Shown here: piece after piece, positions 9,294 through 18,353 of the stretch
How the letters are laid out: each line of letters opens with the position of its first letter
Position numbering within the stretch: the stretch's first letter is position 1
Assembly (NCBI GenBank): GCA_021838635.1
Contig: JAKCDC010000009.1
Span: forward strand, 31,704 to 95,703
Length of the DNA stretch: 64,000 bases
Direction: 5' to 3'
Origin: Pseudomonadota bacterium
GTDB taxonomy: Bacteria; Pseudomonadota; Gammaproteobacteria; Steroidobacterales; Steroidobacteraceae
Notes under the pieces: generated by a model
The model's database searches: none
Told to the model about the DNA's origin: nothing
The model's input: the letters and a program-made list of their open reading frames with translations, nothing else
Translations under genes and position numbers: made by a program

Positions 9294-10943
9294 TCAGGCG
9301 CCGGCCCCGCGGCGCGGCGCGAGCGGCTCGCCGGTGCGGCCGTTGAGCAGCAGCGGCGCCGCCGGCCGGCGGCGCGTGAAGTCGAACAGATTCATGATGC
9401 TGCCGGCGGTCGCATCGAATGCGCCGTCGCCGAGCCGCTCGCCATGGAGCCAGTTGTCCTCGATGAAGCGCACCACGGAGGCCTGCGAGATGCGCGTGTG
9501 GCTCACGTAGTTCACCTTGGCATATGGGGAGATCACGAGGAACGGAATGCGGGTACCCGGACCGCAGCGGCCATTGACGGGCTTGCCGTTCACGCCCGCG
9601 AGCGGCACGCCGTGGCCGCACACGCCCGGCCCATCGAGCCGGTCGGCGGTCTTGTCGTAGGAGGGGTTGGTGGGCGCGGCGAAGGCGTGATCGTACCAGC
9701 CGTCGGAGTCATCCCAGGTGATGATCACGGCGGTGCTGCGCCACGCAGCACTGCGCTCCAGGCGATTCACCACCCGCACGATCCAGGTCTGCTCATCGAG
9801 CGGGTCGGAGTACCCGGCATGCCCGTCCTCGTAGCCCGGCGCCTTCAGATAAGAGACCGCCGGCAGATTGCCGGCGCGCAGCGCGGCAAAGAAATCCCCC
9901 AAACCGTACTCGTGGTTGGCCGGATCGCGCCGGCCATCGGCATCGTAGGTGTACCCGACCGCACGGATCGAGGCCGGCAGGGCATGGGTGGGGTTGGCGG
10001 TGGCCTTGAAGTACTGGAACCAGTTGTGATGCGGGATGTAATCGCGCACTTTCTGCCCGACCACCGTCGAGTACGTGCTGCGCCGGCAGCCGCTCGTGCC
10101 GTTGGCGTTGGTGCGCGTTAAGTCGAACCCACCCATGAACCCGCCCCAGCTCACCCCCTGCGCCGTGAGCAGCTCACCGATGTTACGGCCGAGCATGCGC
10201 ACTTGGTTGGAGCGGCTCGAGCACACATCGTAAGCCGGATCGACGTCGCTGATCAGCCCATATCCGCCCGCCCCATCGGGAATGTAGTAGCGGTGTGTGG
10301 TGCTCGCCACCGGCTGAACCCCGTCGGTCTGCCCGGACACCACTTCGAGCGCCCCAGGGGTCGAGGGACCGTAGGTGTCGGTGTAGGCGTTATCGCTCAT
10401 CGCGAAGTGCTGCGCATCATTCCACAGCGCCGTCACGGTATTGCCGTCGAAGTAGCCCATCACCTGTCCGGGGGTACCAAACGCGCCGGCACCGCCCGGA
10501 GTGCCCCGTCCGGTGTGCAGCGGAAACAGGTCCGCCGCCCCGCCATCGTAGGCGAGCTGCTCGGCGGTGTAGCCGTGATTCTGGTCGGCGGTCGCCGCCT
10601 GCGCGCGGTCCAGCCGGAACGGATTGGTGGCGCCGCGGCCGTTGCGCCGGTTCAGGTTCGGGTTGTGGGTCAGCAGCCCCGCCCGCAGCAGGTTGTTCAC
10701 CGCGGGGGTGCCCGGTGCGGCCGTGAAGCGCGGCTCGCCCGGCGGATTGGCCGCGTGCGGGTAGGTCGCGAAATAGTGATCGAACGAGACGTTCTCATCG
10801 AAGATCACGACCAGATGCTTGATCGGTGTACGCGTCGGCTCGCGCGCCGCCGGCAGCTCGCGCACGTGGGCCGAGGCGCCCGTCGCGGCGGCGAGTACGG
10901 CGAGTCCGAGCAGTGCCGGGAGACCGTTCAGAGGAGAACGCAT
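9294..10943 (-). CDS. Exported phosphoesterase family protein (acid phosphatase/phospholipase C-like)
   Basis: 549-aa periplasmic enzyme of the phosphoesterase family (Pfam PF04185), which covers AcpA-type acid phosphatases and non-haemolytic phospholipases C. A signal peptide ends at about residue 25 (GASA). The metal and catalytic motif HLVVIFDENVSFDHYF lies at 43-58, and further metal ligands are likely in VIITWDDSDGWYDHAF and in the GPGTRIPFLVISPYAK strand. An RBS GAGGA precedes ATG 10943. It is the first gene of a two-gene unit with the di-haem peroxidase. The substrate, phosphate ester or phospholipid, is not determined. Confidence 0.9.
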   Translation of the reverse strand: MRSPLNGLPALLGLAVLAAATGASAHVRELPAAREPTRTPIKHLVVIFDENVSFDHYFATYPHAANPPGEPRFTAAPGTPAVNNLLRAGLLTHNPNLNRRNGRGATNPFRLDRAQAATADQNHGYTAEQLAYDGGAADLFPLHTGRGTPGGAGAFGTPGQVMGYFDGNTVTALWNDAQHFAMSDNAYTDTYGPSTPGALEVVSGQTDGVQPVASTTHRYYIPDGAGGYGLISDVDPAYDVCSSRSNQVRMLGRNIGELLTAQGVSWGGFMGGFDLTRTNANGTSGCRRSTYSTVVGQKVRDYIPHHNWFQYFKATANPTHALPASIRAVGYTYDADGRRDPANHEYGLGDFFAALRAGNLPAVSYLKAPGYEDGHAGYSDPLDEQTWIVRVVNRLERSAAWRSTAVIITWDDSDGWYDHAFAAPTNPSYDKTADRLDGPGVCGHGVPLAGVNGKPVNGRCGPGTRIPFLVISPYAKVNYVSHTRISQASVVRFIEDNWLHGERLGDGAFDATAGSIMNLFDFTRRRPAAPLLLNGRTGEPLAPRRGAGA

Positions 10944-11129
10944 GCGGATGTTCCTCGGTGGGGGAGATCAGGATACCGGTGAGCGCTGCGCCCGGAGCGA
11001 CCCGGTCTCACGCCGCCGCGCCGAGGCTACCGGCGCAGTATGACCGATCGGTGACAGGCCCCGCCGAGCGGCGCCCGAGTGACGCCCCGGCCCGCAAGCG
11101 CCTATGATTCCCGCCACCGCCCCCAGGCC

Positions 11130-12002
11130 ATGCGTCGTTTCCGTCAAATGCCCAGCGCACTCCTTGCAGAGCACCCGGCTGCCGTCCGCCTCGGCTGCTT
11201 CCTGGGCGTTTTCGCGCTGATGGCGCTGTGGGAGCGGCTCGCACCGCGCCGCCTGCTGCGTGAGCCCAAGGGGGCGCGATGGATGAACAACCTCGGCATC
11301 ATCGCCGCCGACACGCTGCTGCTGCGCCTGATCCTACCCGGCGCAGCGCTCGCCACCGCCGTGTTTGCGGCCGAGCGCGGCTGGGGGGTGCTGCCACTGC
11401 TCAGGCTACCGGTGCCGGTACGCCTGCTGCTGACGCTCGCGGCGCTGGACCTGACCGTTTACTTACAGCACGTGATGCTGCATGCCGTACCGGCGCTGTG
11501 GCGGCTGCACCGCGTTCATCACGCTGATCTGGACTTCGATGTGACCACGGGCGTGCGCTTCCATCCGCTCGAGATCCTCCTGTCGCTGCTGATCAAATGC
11601 ACCGCGATCGCACTGCTGGGCGCCAGCCCGCTCGCAGTGCTGCTGTTCGAGATGGTGCTGAACGCCAGTTCGATGTTCACTCACGGCAACGTGAGGCTCC
11701 CGGCACGCCTCGAGGCGATGCTGCGCTGGCTGCTGGTCACGCCCGAGATGCACCGCGTGCATCACTCCACCGAGACGGATGAGACGAACAGCAATTTCGG
11801 CTTCAACCTGTCCTGGTGGGACCGTCTGCTCGGCACCTATCGCGCCACGACGCGCGCGCCCCAGGATCAGATGGCGATCGGGCTGTCCGCCTGGCGTGAT
11901 CCGCGCCGGTGCGAGCGGCTCTGGGCCATGCTGGTCATGCCGTTTGTGACCGACACCGACCCCTACGCAATCGATCGCCCCACCCGGAATGAACGCCCAT
12001 GA
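11130..12002 (+). CDS. Sterol desaturase / fatty acid hydroxylase family protein
   Basis: About 290-aa integral membrane di-iron hydroxylase of the sterol desaturase superfamily. The histidine clusters are visible as HVMLH, HRVHHADLD and, later, EMHRVHHSTETDETNSNFG, with several hydrophobic helices between. The C-terminal WWDRLLGTY motif is typical. ATG 11130 was chosen; GTG 11079 upstream would add 17 residues of low-quality sequence. The stop overlaps the next start (ATGA). It probably hydroxylates or desaturates a lipid, possibly with the TVP38-like partner in the same membrane. The exact substrate cannot be told. Confidence 0.88.
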   Translation: MRRFRQMPSALLAEHPAAVRLGCFLGVFALMALWERLAPRRLLREPKGARWMNNLGIIAADTLLLRLILPGAALATAVFAAERGWGVLPLLRLPVPVRLLLTLAALDLTVYLQHVMLHAVPALWRLHRVHHADLDFDVTTGVRFHPLEILLSLLIKCTAIALLGASPLAVLLFEMVLNASSMFTHGNVRLPARLEAMLRWLLVTPEMHRVHHSTETDETNSNFGFNLSWWDRLLGTYRATTRAPQDQMAIGLSAWRDPRRCERLWAMLVMPFVTDTDPYAIDRPTRNERP

Positions 12003-12670
12003 CACGAACCACGCTCACGCGCCTGGCGCTCACCGCGGTGCTCCTGGCCGCTGTCGTGTGGGCATTGATGCACCGCAACGCCTTCGACACCGCGTCCCTC
12101 AGCGCCGAGATCCACCGCGCCGGTCCCTGGGGCGCACTCGCATTCATTACGATTTACGCACTCGCCACCATTGCGCTGCTGCCCGGGGCTCTCCTGACGC
12201 TCGCCGGCGGCGCACTATTCGGGCCCGTGGCGGGCACCTTCTACAACCTCACCGGCGCAACCCTCGGCGCCACGGGCGCGCTCCTCGTTTCCCGCTACCT
12301 GGCAGCCGACTGGGTCCGCGCACGGCTCGGTCATCGGAGCGATCAAATCATTACCGCCGTGGAACGAGAGGATTGGCGGTTCATTGTGCTCGTGCGCCTG
12401 GTGCCCCTCATCCCCTTCAACCTGCTCAACTACGCCCTGGGGCTCACCCGGATCCGCATCTCCCGGTACATCCTCGCCTCCTATATCGCAATGCTACCCG
12501 GGACGCTCGCCTATACGTATCTCGGCTACGCCGGCCGCACGGCTCTTGCAGGCCACGCGGATTGGATCCGCAACGGACTCATTGCCCTGGGCTTACTCGC
12601 ATGCGTCGCCTATCTGCCGCGCATCCTGCGCAAAACTCGCACCGTGATCCAATCCGACGCTGAAGAATAA
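11999..12670 (+). CDS. TVP38/TMEM64 (DedA-superfamily) membrane protein
   Basis: 223-aa polytopic inner-membrane protein of the TVP38/TMEM64 (SNARE-associated/VTT) family. It has an N-terminal transmembrane helix, the re-entrant segment around LLPGALLTLAGGALFGPVAG, and the conserved FIVLVRLVPLIPFNLLNYALG motif with its Arg and Pro residues. Family members are linked to lipid scrambling and membrane homeostasis. It overlaps the upstream lipid hydroxylase by four bases, so the two are likely made together. The specific role is unknown. Confidence 0.9.
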   Translation: MTRTTLTRLALTAVLLAAVVWALMHRNAFDTASLSAEIHRAGPWGALAFITIYALATIALLPGALLTLAGGALFGPVAGTFYNLTGATLGATGALLVSRYLAADWVRARLGHRSDQIITAVEREDWRFIVLVRLVPLIPFNLLNYALGLTRIRISRYILASYIAMLPGTLAYTYLGYAGRTALAGHADWIRNGLIALGLLACVAYLPRILRKTRTVIQSDAEE

Positions 12671-13036
12671 TCTGCCGACAATTGCGACCTGGTCCCACCA
12701 CCGGTCGTGCCCGAGCCGCCTCATCACGCGCAGCCCGCAAACGGGCAAATGCCGGACCATGACTCCAGAGACGCCATTTTTACGGTGTCTGACGCCCGGC
12801 GGCGTCAGCGCAAAAAGGCGCACCCGGCGGATCCGGCGCGCACTGCCGTGCGGCCGCCGCCACAGGCCGCCGGGACTCGGCGGGACCTGACTCGCCTGAC
12901 AGGCCGCGTGGCGGCGCCGTCACCGCCAATCAACTCGCAGCGACGCTGTTGCCGTGCCTTCCTGATACGCACCGGCTCCGGCTGCTGAAATCGCAGCCGG
13001 AGCCGGGCAGATTCCTCAGACCGGAAGGGTCTGGAA
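12671..13036. other. Convergent intergenic region with hairpins, no gene seen
   Basis: 366 bp between the TVP38-like gene and the TonB receptor. No credible coding frame was found. It holds a 7-bp stem with 4-nt loop at 12790-12807 (TGACGCC/GGCGTCA) and the much stronger hairpin at 12972-13006, reported separately. It probably serves as a two-way transcription end. Confidence 0.5.
12972..13006 (-). terminator. Strong hairpin downstream of TonB receptor gene
   Basis: A 14-bp perfect GC-rich stem, CCGGCTCCGGCTGC at 12972-12985 and its complement at 12993-13006, encloses a 7-nt loop. It lies 30 bp past the receptor stop. There is no T-run on either side, so it may end transcription with help or protect the mRNA 3' end rather than act as a classic intrinsic terminator. 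Confidence 0.55.
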
Positions 13037-16000
13037 TCAATCAAAGTCAGCTGTGAAACCCACGAAATACTGCCGACCGAAGATGTCGTAAGTCGCCGCG
13101 TCCGTCAGCAACGGCGCGCCAGCCACGAACGGCTCCTTCTTGTCAAACAGATTCGTGATACCCGCTCTGATCTGCAGCTCCGCATCGAGCTGATAATGGC
13201 CATTGAGGTCGAAATAGCTGTACGCCGGAACACCCGCGTCACCGCTATTGACGCCATCCATCAGATCAGCCATCGAGGAGATGAAGCGCCAATGCAACGC
13301 CACTCCAACCGGTCCATTGGCATAGCCGAGCATCGTATTGGCCTTCCAATTCGGATGCGAGAGATCGGAGATGCTCGCGCCGTCCGCCGCGATTGCCGAA
13401 TACGTATCAGCAATCGAACCGGCCAGATTTACGCTCGGGGTTCCCAACCCCACCACCCGCAGCGAGCGCAGATATGAGACGTAGGTCTGCAGCAGCACTC
13501 GGCCGGAGCGGTCCGACAGTCCGAGGGCACGCAGCGGGAAGCCCCAGTGCGCCTGGATGTCGACACCATCGGTAGTGTAAGAACCGATGTTTTCCTCGAA
13601 CGTTTTCAGAGTCGCGAGGCTTCCGCTCGTCTGATCACGAGAGATCTGCTGGCAGAAGAAGTTGCTGTTCGAATAGGTGGGATTGGCACCATTCGCATTG
13701 AAACAGCTCTGCAGCACCAGATCTCCGGTCACAGCCCCAACCGCACCATTGATCTTGATGTGGTAGTAGTCCACCGAAGCGCCCAGATCACGGTCAAGAT
13801 CGCCGTGGAAATGCGGCGTCAGCACGAAGCCGACCGTGTAGGTGTCGGCCACCTCGGGTTTCAACTGAGTGTTGCCGGTATAGACGCCATTTGCCGATGC
13901 CTCGCCGTACGAATACGTCGAGAGCAGCCCAGCCGGCACTCCCTGCGCCTGACACAGCGCCGCGACCTGCGCTGCGTTCGCCCCGGTCCTATATGAACTG
14001 TTGTAATCGCACGGATCACCGGAAATCGGCACCTGCGCCTGAATCGACGGGTTGTAAAGATCCTGCAGGCTCGGCGCCCGGAAGGCTCTCTGGAAGCCGC
14101 CCCGGAACGTCACGGCGTTATTGACCTGCCAGTGCAGATCCGCCATCCAGGTATTGGCGCCTCCGAACAGATCATATTGCGAGTGACGACCCGCGATATC
14201 CAACGACACGTTCTTCGCGAGCAGCATATTGCGCACGACCGGCACACGCAGCTCCACGTAGACCTCACGAACGTTCTGGGTCCCGCTCGTCGAGGAGGCC
14301 AGATCGTACGACGGGGAGATGATCTGCTGCGGCAGGTTCGGCGCGTAGGCCGGCAGCGTGTTGACCGCCGGATTGATCAGCGGAGAGGCCTGGTAGTTAA
14401 ATGTATCGCCGCGGTAATCGGCGCCGAGGGCAAATTTCAAATTGCCTTCGGGCAACTTCCAGAGCCTGCCGCTGATGTCGCCTTCGAAGTACTTCTGCGT
14501 CAGCACCGAGACGTTCTTCGCCGTCCCATCGACGTACTCCAGGCACCCTTTGCTCAGCGGATGGTTGCCAAGCGGATTCCAGGCATACCCGACGCAGGAA
14601 TTACCGCTCCCTCCCAGATAGTTCGCCGTGCCATACATGATGGTCTCGAGCGCCGGGAGATTGATGTTATTTGCCTGGTAGTTGTTGAAATTTGTCTGGC
14701 CATAGGACCCGAACACATTCCAGACCAGGCTCGTCGAACCAATCGCGCCCTTGAGACCAGCGGTCAGCTGGTAGTCGTTGTAATCGAATTGCTCGATGCG
14801 AGGACCGAACGCCGTCGCCCACTGCTCGACCACCAGCGGCCCATTGCTCGGGGTCGTCTGCGCGGCGATCAGCGTCTGCAGTGCGGCATTGTTCTGAACG
14901 AACGGGTTGTTAAGCGGAACCAGAAGCGGCTTCGGATTGCCATTAAAGAAGGCCCCGCCCTGCAGATCCTGGGCGGTCGAGTGCATGAAATTGATCTGCC
15001 CATACGCCTGGACGTCGTGATTGAGCTTGTAGGTCACGTGTGCGAACAGGTTCACGCGCCGCGAAGGCACCTGCGCGGCGAAGTACGGACCGAGCTGAGC
15101 GACGATCTGCTGGCAGTTCGGACTGATCGCCAAACCGACAGTGTGACCGACCGGCTGGTAATTCTGCACGCAGTTCGGCGCATCCCCGGTCGTAAAGATC
15201 GTCCCGTTGTTGTTGACGCCCAAGAACCCCGGATACGCCCCGGTGCCGCTCAACGGCGTGGTTCCGGGGTATTGCGCGAGCACGGCGTTGACTGCCGAGA
15301 CCGGCACGCCGCCCAATGCAAAGCGCCCCTCCGGAGGGAACGGCACGGTGCGTGCAAATTGCGGACTGTTGAAAAACGCCAGCTGCTGACCGGTCACTGA
15401 ACCGCGCTCGTTGTACTCCATGTCAACGACGGCGTTACCCTTGCGGTGGGCGAAGTTCCCACCCATCAGCACGCTGAAGGAGTCTTCCTGGCCGTAGCCA
15501 TGGGTCGATGCGCCGTGCTGATAGGAGAGCTGGATACCGCTGAAGTGATGCCGGAGACGGAAATTGACCACACCCGCGATGGCATCAGAGCCGTAAACCG
15601 CCGAAGCACCGCCGGTAATCACGTCGACGTTCTTGATCAGCGCCATCGGGATCACGTTCAGATCCACGGTCCCGGCCGGACTGGTCGGCACCATGCGTTG
15701 GCCGTCGAGCAGCACCAGCGTGCGCTCCGCACCCAGTCCACGCAGGTCGGCATACGACTGCCCGCCCTGGAACCCGGTCGCACCCTGGACGTCACCGACT
15801 TCTGTCTGACCCTGACCGGCGGCAAACTGCGGCATCTGACCGAGCGCGGTATCGAGGGACACCTGTCCGGCGGCGGCGATTTGCCCGGCGCCCACGGTCA
15901 CCAGCGGGCTGGAGGCGGTATCGCTACGGCTCGCGATCAAGCTGCCCGTGACCACCACTTCGGCAAGCGAATGCTGCTGCCCGCCCGGGGATGATGCGGC

Positions 16001-16486
16001 CGCCTGCGGCAGCGCCTGCGAGGCCGGATCGGCACCGGAGGGAGGATCGCCTGCCGCGGCGGCGGTCGGCGGATCGCCGCTCAGGTCCGCGGGGGTCGCG
16101 CCGTGCTTGAGAATCATCAGCGCGCCCGTGGGCGAGCGCTTCACCGTCAGCTGCGTGCCGGCGAGCAGCCGCGTCAGCGCGTCCTGGGCGGTGTAGTCCC
16201 CGACCAGCGAGGCTGCAGGGGAACCGGCGACGACGGACTGGGTGAAAATTACGTCCTTGCCGCAAACCTGCGCGTAGGTCTGCAGCGCCTCGGACAACGA
16301 CTGGTGATTGATTTCAAAGTGAAACAGCCGACCGTGCGCGGCGGCAGCGGTGGCCATCAGACCTGCCACGGTCGTGAAGACCGCGCGGGCAAACGGCCGT
16401 TGCACGCGGGCCGGACGATGCGCGAGGGCCGCGAGCGGCCCGCGCTTGCCGCCCAAGGCGGCCGACGATGAATCGGACTTGAACAT
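13037..16486 (-). CDS. TonB-dependent receptor with N-terminal STN signalling domain
   Basis: 1149-aa outer-membrane transducer. After a long basic N-terminus and a hydrophobic export segment (about residues 32-50), an STN (secretin/TonB short N-terminal) domain spans about 53-110. A proline/alanine linker leads to the TonB box region (AEVVVTGS), the plug (ADLRGLGAERTLVLLDGQR and ITGGASAVYGSDAIAGVVNF), and the 22-strand barrel ending YFVGFTADFD. The STN domain and the neighbouring FecR and ECF sigma genes indicate cell-surface signalling of the FecIRA type. The ligand may be iron-siderophore or a carbohydrate; no motif decides it. The last residue is Asp rather than the usual aromatic. RBS GGGGGGAA precedes ATG 16486. 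Confidence 0.93.
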   Translation of the reverse strand: MFKSDSSSAALGGKRGPLAALAHRPARVQRPFARAVFTTVAGLMATAAAAHGRLFHFEINHQSLSEALQTYAQVCGKDVIFTQSVVAGSPAASLVGDYTAQDALTRLLAGTQLTVKRSPTGALMILKHGATPADLSGDPPTAAAAGDPPSGADPASQALPQAAASSPGGQQHSLAEVVVTGSLIASRSDTASSPLVTVGAGQIAAAGQVSLDTALGQMPQFAAGQGQTEVGDVQGATGFQGGQSYADLRGLGAERTLVLLDGQRMVPTSPAGTVDLNVIPMALIKNVDVITGGASAVYGSDAIAGVVNFRLRHHFSGIQLSYQHGASTHGYGQEDSFSVLMGGNFAHRKGNAVVDMEYNERGSVTGQQLAFFNSPQFARTVPFPPEGRFALGGVPVSAVNAVLAQYPGTTPLSGTGAYPGFLGVNNNGTIFTTGDAPNCVQNYQPVGHTVGLAISPNCQQIVAQLGPYFAAQVPSRRVNLFAHVTYKLNHDVQAYGQINFMHSTAQDLQGGAFFNGNPKPLLVPLNNPFVQNNAALQTLIAAQTTPSNGPLVVEQWATAFGPRIEQFDYNDYQLTAGLKGAIGSTSLVWNVFGSYGQTNFNNYQANNINLPALETIMYGTANYLGGSGNSCVGYAWNPLGNHPLSKGCLEYVDGTAKNVSVLTQKYFEGDISGRLWKLPEGNLKFALGADYRGDTFNYQASPLINPAVNTLPAYAPNLPQQIISPSYDLASSTSGTQNVREVYVELRVPVVRNMLLAKNVSLDIAGRHSQYDLFGGANTWMADLHWQVNNAVTFRGGFQRAFRAPSLQDLYNPSIQAQVPISGDPCDYNSSYRTGANAAQVAALCQAQGVPAGLLSTYSYGEASANGVYTGNTQLKPEVADTYTVGFVLTPHFHGDLDRDLGASVDYYHIKINGAVGAVTGDLVLQSCFNANGANPTYSNSNFFCQQISRDQTSGSLATLKTFEENIGSYTTDGVDIQAHWGFPLRALGLSDRSGRVLLQTYVSYLRSLRVVGLGTPSVNLAGSIADTYSAIAADGASISDLSHPNWKANTMLGYANGPVGVALHWRFISSMADLMDGVNSGDAGVPAYSYFDLNGHYQLDAELQIRAGITNLFDKKEPFVAGAPLLTDAATYDIFGRQYFVGFTADFD

Positions 16487-16504
16487 GTGTTCCCCCCAGA
16501 TGAA

Positions 16505-16517
16505 TTGCGAATCGCAA
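16505..16517. promoter_or_regulatory. Short palindrome upstream of TonB receptor
   Basis: TTGCGA-A-TCGCAA is a perfect inverted repeat located 18 bp before the receptor start codon. It lies between the likely promoter region and the RBS, so it could be an operator or part of the leader structure. Its small size means chance occurrence cannot be excluded. Confidence 0.3.
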
Positions 16518-16602
16518 CACCGGCCCGCAGCGACTTTTTTCGGGCCGTCTGTGGAGTAGACGACACACTGCGCCAGATCCTCCTGGTCAGTGTCGTTTTT
16601 TG

Positions 16603-16632
16603 TAAAAAAACAACGTCCGGCGGCGCCGGACG
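16603..16632 (-). terminator. Rho-independent terminator of fecR-like gene
   Basis: On the minus strand, directly after the fecR-like stop, an 8-bp perfect stem CGTCCGGC/GCCGGACG with a 3-nt loop is followed by TTGTTTTTTT. This is a textbook intrinsic terminator. It separates the sigma/fecR unit from the receptor gene, which therefore needs its own promoter, as in FecIRA systems. Confidence 0.85.
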
Positions 16633-16635
16633 CCC

Positions 16636-17769
16636 CTAGAGGACCGGGGGGTGCGGCCTTGCATGTGGCGGCGGGGACACCGAAGCGCCGGGCACGGCGG
16701 CCCGATAAGTCAGGATCACCGTGCCGTCGGAGCGCTCATGCGCCTTGACCGGCAGATAGTGAGTGATGGTGCCGACGAAGCCATCGACGTCCCCTTCCTG
16801 ATAGACCCCGCTGATGCGCATGTTCGCGGTGCGCGGATCCCCCGCAACGATCGGCTCGGGGATGTAGCGGTCGATGCGCGTGAGGACCTGTCGCAGCTTC
16901 TCGTTCTTGAAGACCAGCTGCCCGCGCTGCCAAGCCGTCACGCGGCGCACGTTCACACGGGCGACGTGCGGCGGCGCATGTTCAGCGAGCACCAGCTGCT
17001 CGCCCGGATCGAGCGCGATGCGCTTCCAGTTCGGCGGAATGCCGGTCACCGCCACATCGACCAGCCGCGGATTGACTCCAGGCTCCCCGACCGGCACGAA
17101 CGGCCTGACCGACGCGTCCGCCGGCAGGATCACCACATGGCCCCGCAGCAGCGTCACCCGCAGTTCCGAGCCAATCAGGTTGACGTCGAAGGCCGTTCCG
17201 GTGGCGACCACCTTACGGTCGCCGGCGGTGACTGTGAACGGGCGCAGCGGGTTGTGTGCCACATCGAAGCGGGCCTGACCGCGCACCAGCTGCAGCGTGC
17301 GCGCATCGGCCGTATAGCGCACCGTGACTTCGCTGCTCGCGTCGAGCACGATTCTCGAGCCGTCCACCAGTCGCACCGAGCGCTGCTCGCCGGGACCGGT
17401 GGTGTAGACGAGAGGGCGGTGCTGCCACCAGAGAATCCCGCCGATGAGCGCGATCAGCACGCTCGCCGCCGCGGCCAGGCGCACGGGCGGACGGCGCAAC
17501 TTAGCGCGCAGCCAGTTGCTGCGCAGCGCGTTGTACGCATGCACCAGCGCCGTGCGGCGCAGACGCACCACACTCGGAGAGGTCGACTGCTCACCGAGAA
17601 ACATCCATGGGGTCTGCACGGTCCGCCACGCCAGCTCGTTGGCCGGATCGGCGGCGAGCCAGGCGGAAAACCCCGCGCGAAACAGCTCCGGGGACTCCGT
17701 CAGCCGGACCCGCCAGGCAACGGCCTGCTCGAGGCTGCTCGCGATGGAGGATTCGGAGTGCGCGTTCAC
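16636..17769 (-). CDS. FecR-family anti-sigma/sigma regulator
   Basis: About 377-aa inner-membrane signal transducer of the FecR family. A cytoplasmic N-terminal domain has the AWRVRLTESPELFRAGFSAWLAADPANELAW motif, here split over two conserved blocks. One transmembrane helix (SVLIALIGGILWW) follows, then the periplasmic FecR domain (PGEQRSVRLVDGSR, TGTAFDV) and a C-terminal STN-like fold that receives the signal from the receptor. GTG 17769 overlaps the sigma stop as GTGA; GTG 17781 is a possible alternative. It should control the adjacent ECF sigma factor in response to the TonB receptor. Confidence 0.9.
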   Translation of the reverse strand: MNAHSESSIASSLEQAVAWRVRLTESPELFRAGFSAWLAADPANELAWRTVQTPWMFLGEQSTSPSVVRLRRTALVHAYNALRSNWLRAKLRRPPVRLAAAASVLIALIGGILWWQHRPLVYTTGPGEQRSVRLVDGSRIVLDASSEVTVRYTADARTLQLVRGQARFDVAHNPLRPFTVTAGDRKVVATGTAFDVNLIGSELRVTLLRGHVVILPADASVRPFVPVGEPGVNPRLVDVAVTGIPPNWKRIALDPGEQLVLAEHAPPHVARVNVRRVTAWQRGQLVFKNEKLRQVLTRIDRYIPEPIVAGDPRTANMRISGVYQEGDVDGFVGTITHYLPVKAHERSDGTVILTYRAAVPGASVSPPPHARPHPPVL

Positions 17770-18302
17770 TGTCCGCCGCACCGCGTGGCCAGATGGAGCA
17801 TCGCGCGCATCACGTGCTTCTCGACCGTGCTCTGCGCAATGCCGTAGAGCGCAGCAATGTCCTTTTGCTTCATGTTTTCCAGACGGAACAGGATGAACAC
17901 GTTGCGGGTCAGCTCGGTGAGCTCCCCGAGCGCCTCGAGCACCTGCGCAAGACTCGCCTCCCCGAGCATCACACGCTCCGGTGAGCGCTCATCGATGAGC
18001 GCCTCTGGAGCACCCTCCTCTGAGTCCTCCAGAGGCGAGCTGACCTCCCCGGGGCGGCGCGCGGCGCGCCGTCGCAAGTCCTTCAGCAGGTTGGCCGCCA
18101 CCTTGAACACATAGCTCTCGGGGCGTTCGATCGCCTCGATCTCCCCGGCACGGAACACCCGCAGCAGCACCTCCTGGGTCAGATCCTCCGCATTGTCGCG
18201 GTCCCGCACCCGCCGCAAGAAGTAGCTGCGCAGGGGTGCGGAAAACCGCTCGGCCAGCTGATTGCTGGCGATGAGCTCTATTTTTTCAGGCGGTAGGCTC
18301 AT
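17766..18302 (-). CDS. ECF sigma factor, FecI type
   Basis: 178-aa extracytoplasmic-function sigma factor. Region 2 is seen as LRSYFLRRVRDRDNAEDLTQEVLLRVF, split here between its helices, and region 4 as the helix-turn-helix QKDIAALYGIAQSTVEKHVMRAM. An acidic linker with several Glu residues separates them. It is co-transcribed and coupled to fecR, and it likely drives the TonB receptor gene downstream. The start ATG 18302 is followed by a normal region-2 N-terminus. Which promoter sequence it reads cannot be told from one target. Confidence 0.92.
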   Translation of the reverse strand: MSLPPEKIELIASNQLAERFSAPLRSYFLRRVRDRDNAEDLTQEVLLRVFRAGEIEAIERPESYVFKVAANLLKDLRRRAARRPGEVSSPLEDSEEGAPEALIDERSPERVMLGEASLAQVLEALGELTELTRNVFILFRLENMKQKDIAALYGIAQSTVEKHVMRAMLHLATRCGGQ

Positions 18303-18353
18303 AGTACGGGCGGCGATCGATCGGTATTTTTTACGCTAGCACATCTGCGCGGT

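Noticed and set aside
11043..11052. ACCGATCGGT palindrome before the sterol desaturase-like gene
   Set aside because: A 10-bp palindrome is too short to separate from chance in this GC-rich sequence.
16521..16547. 7-bp stem with T-rich loop upstream of the TonB receptor, read as a terminator
   Set aside because: The T-run is in the loop and not after the stem, so it does not fit an intrinsic terminator; it may be leader structure.
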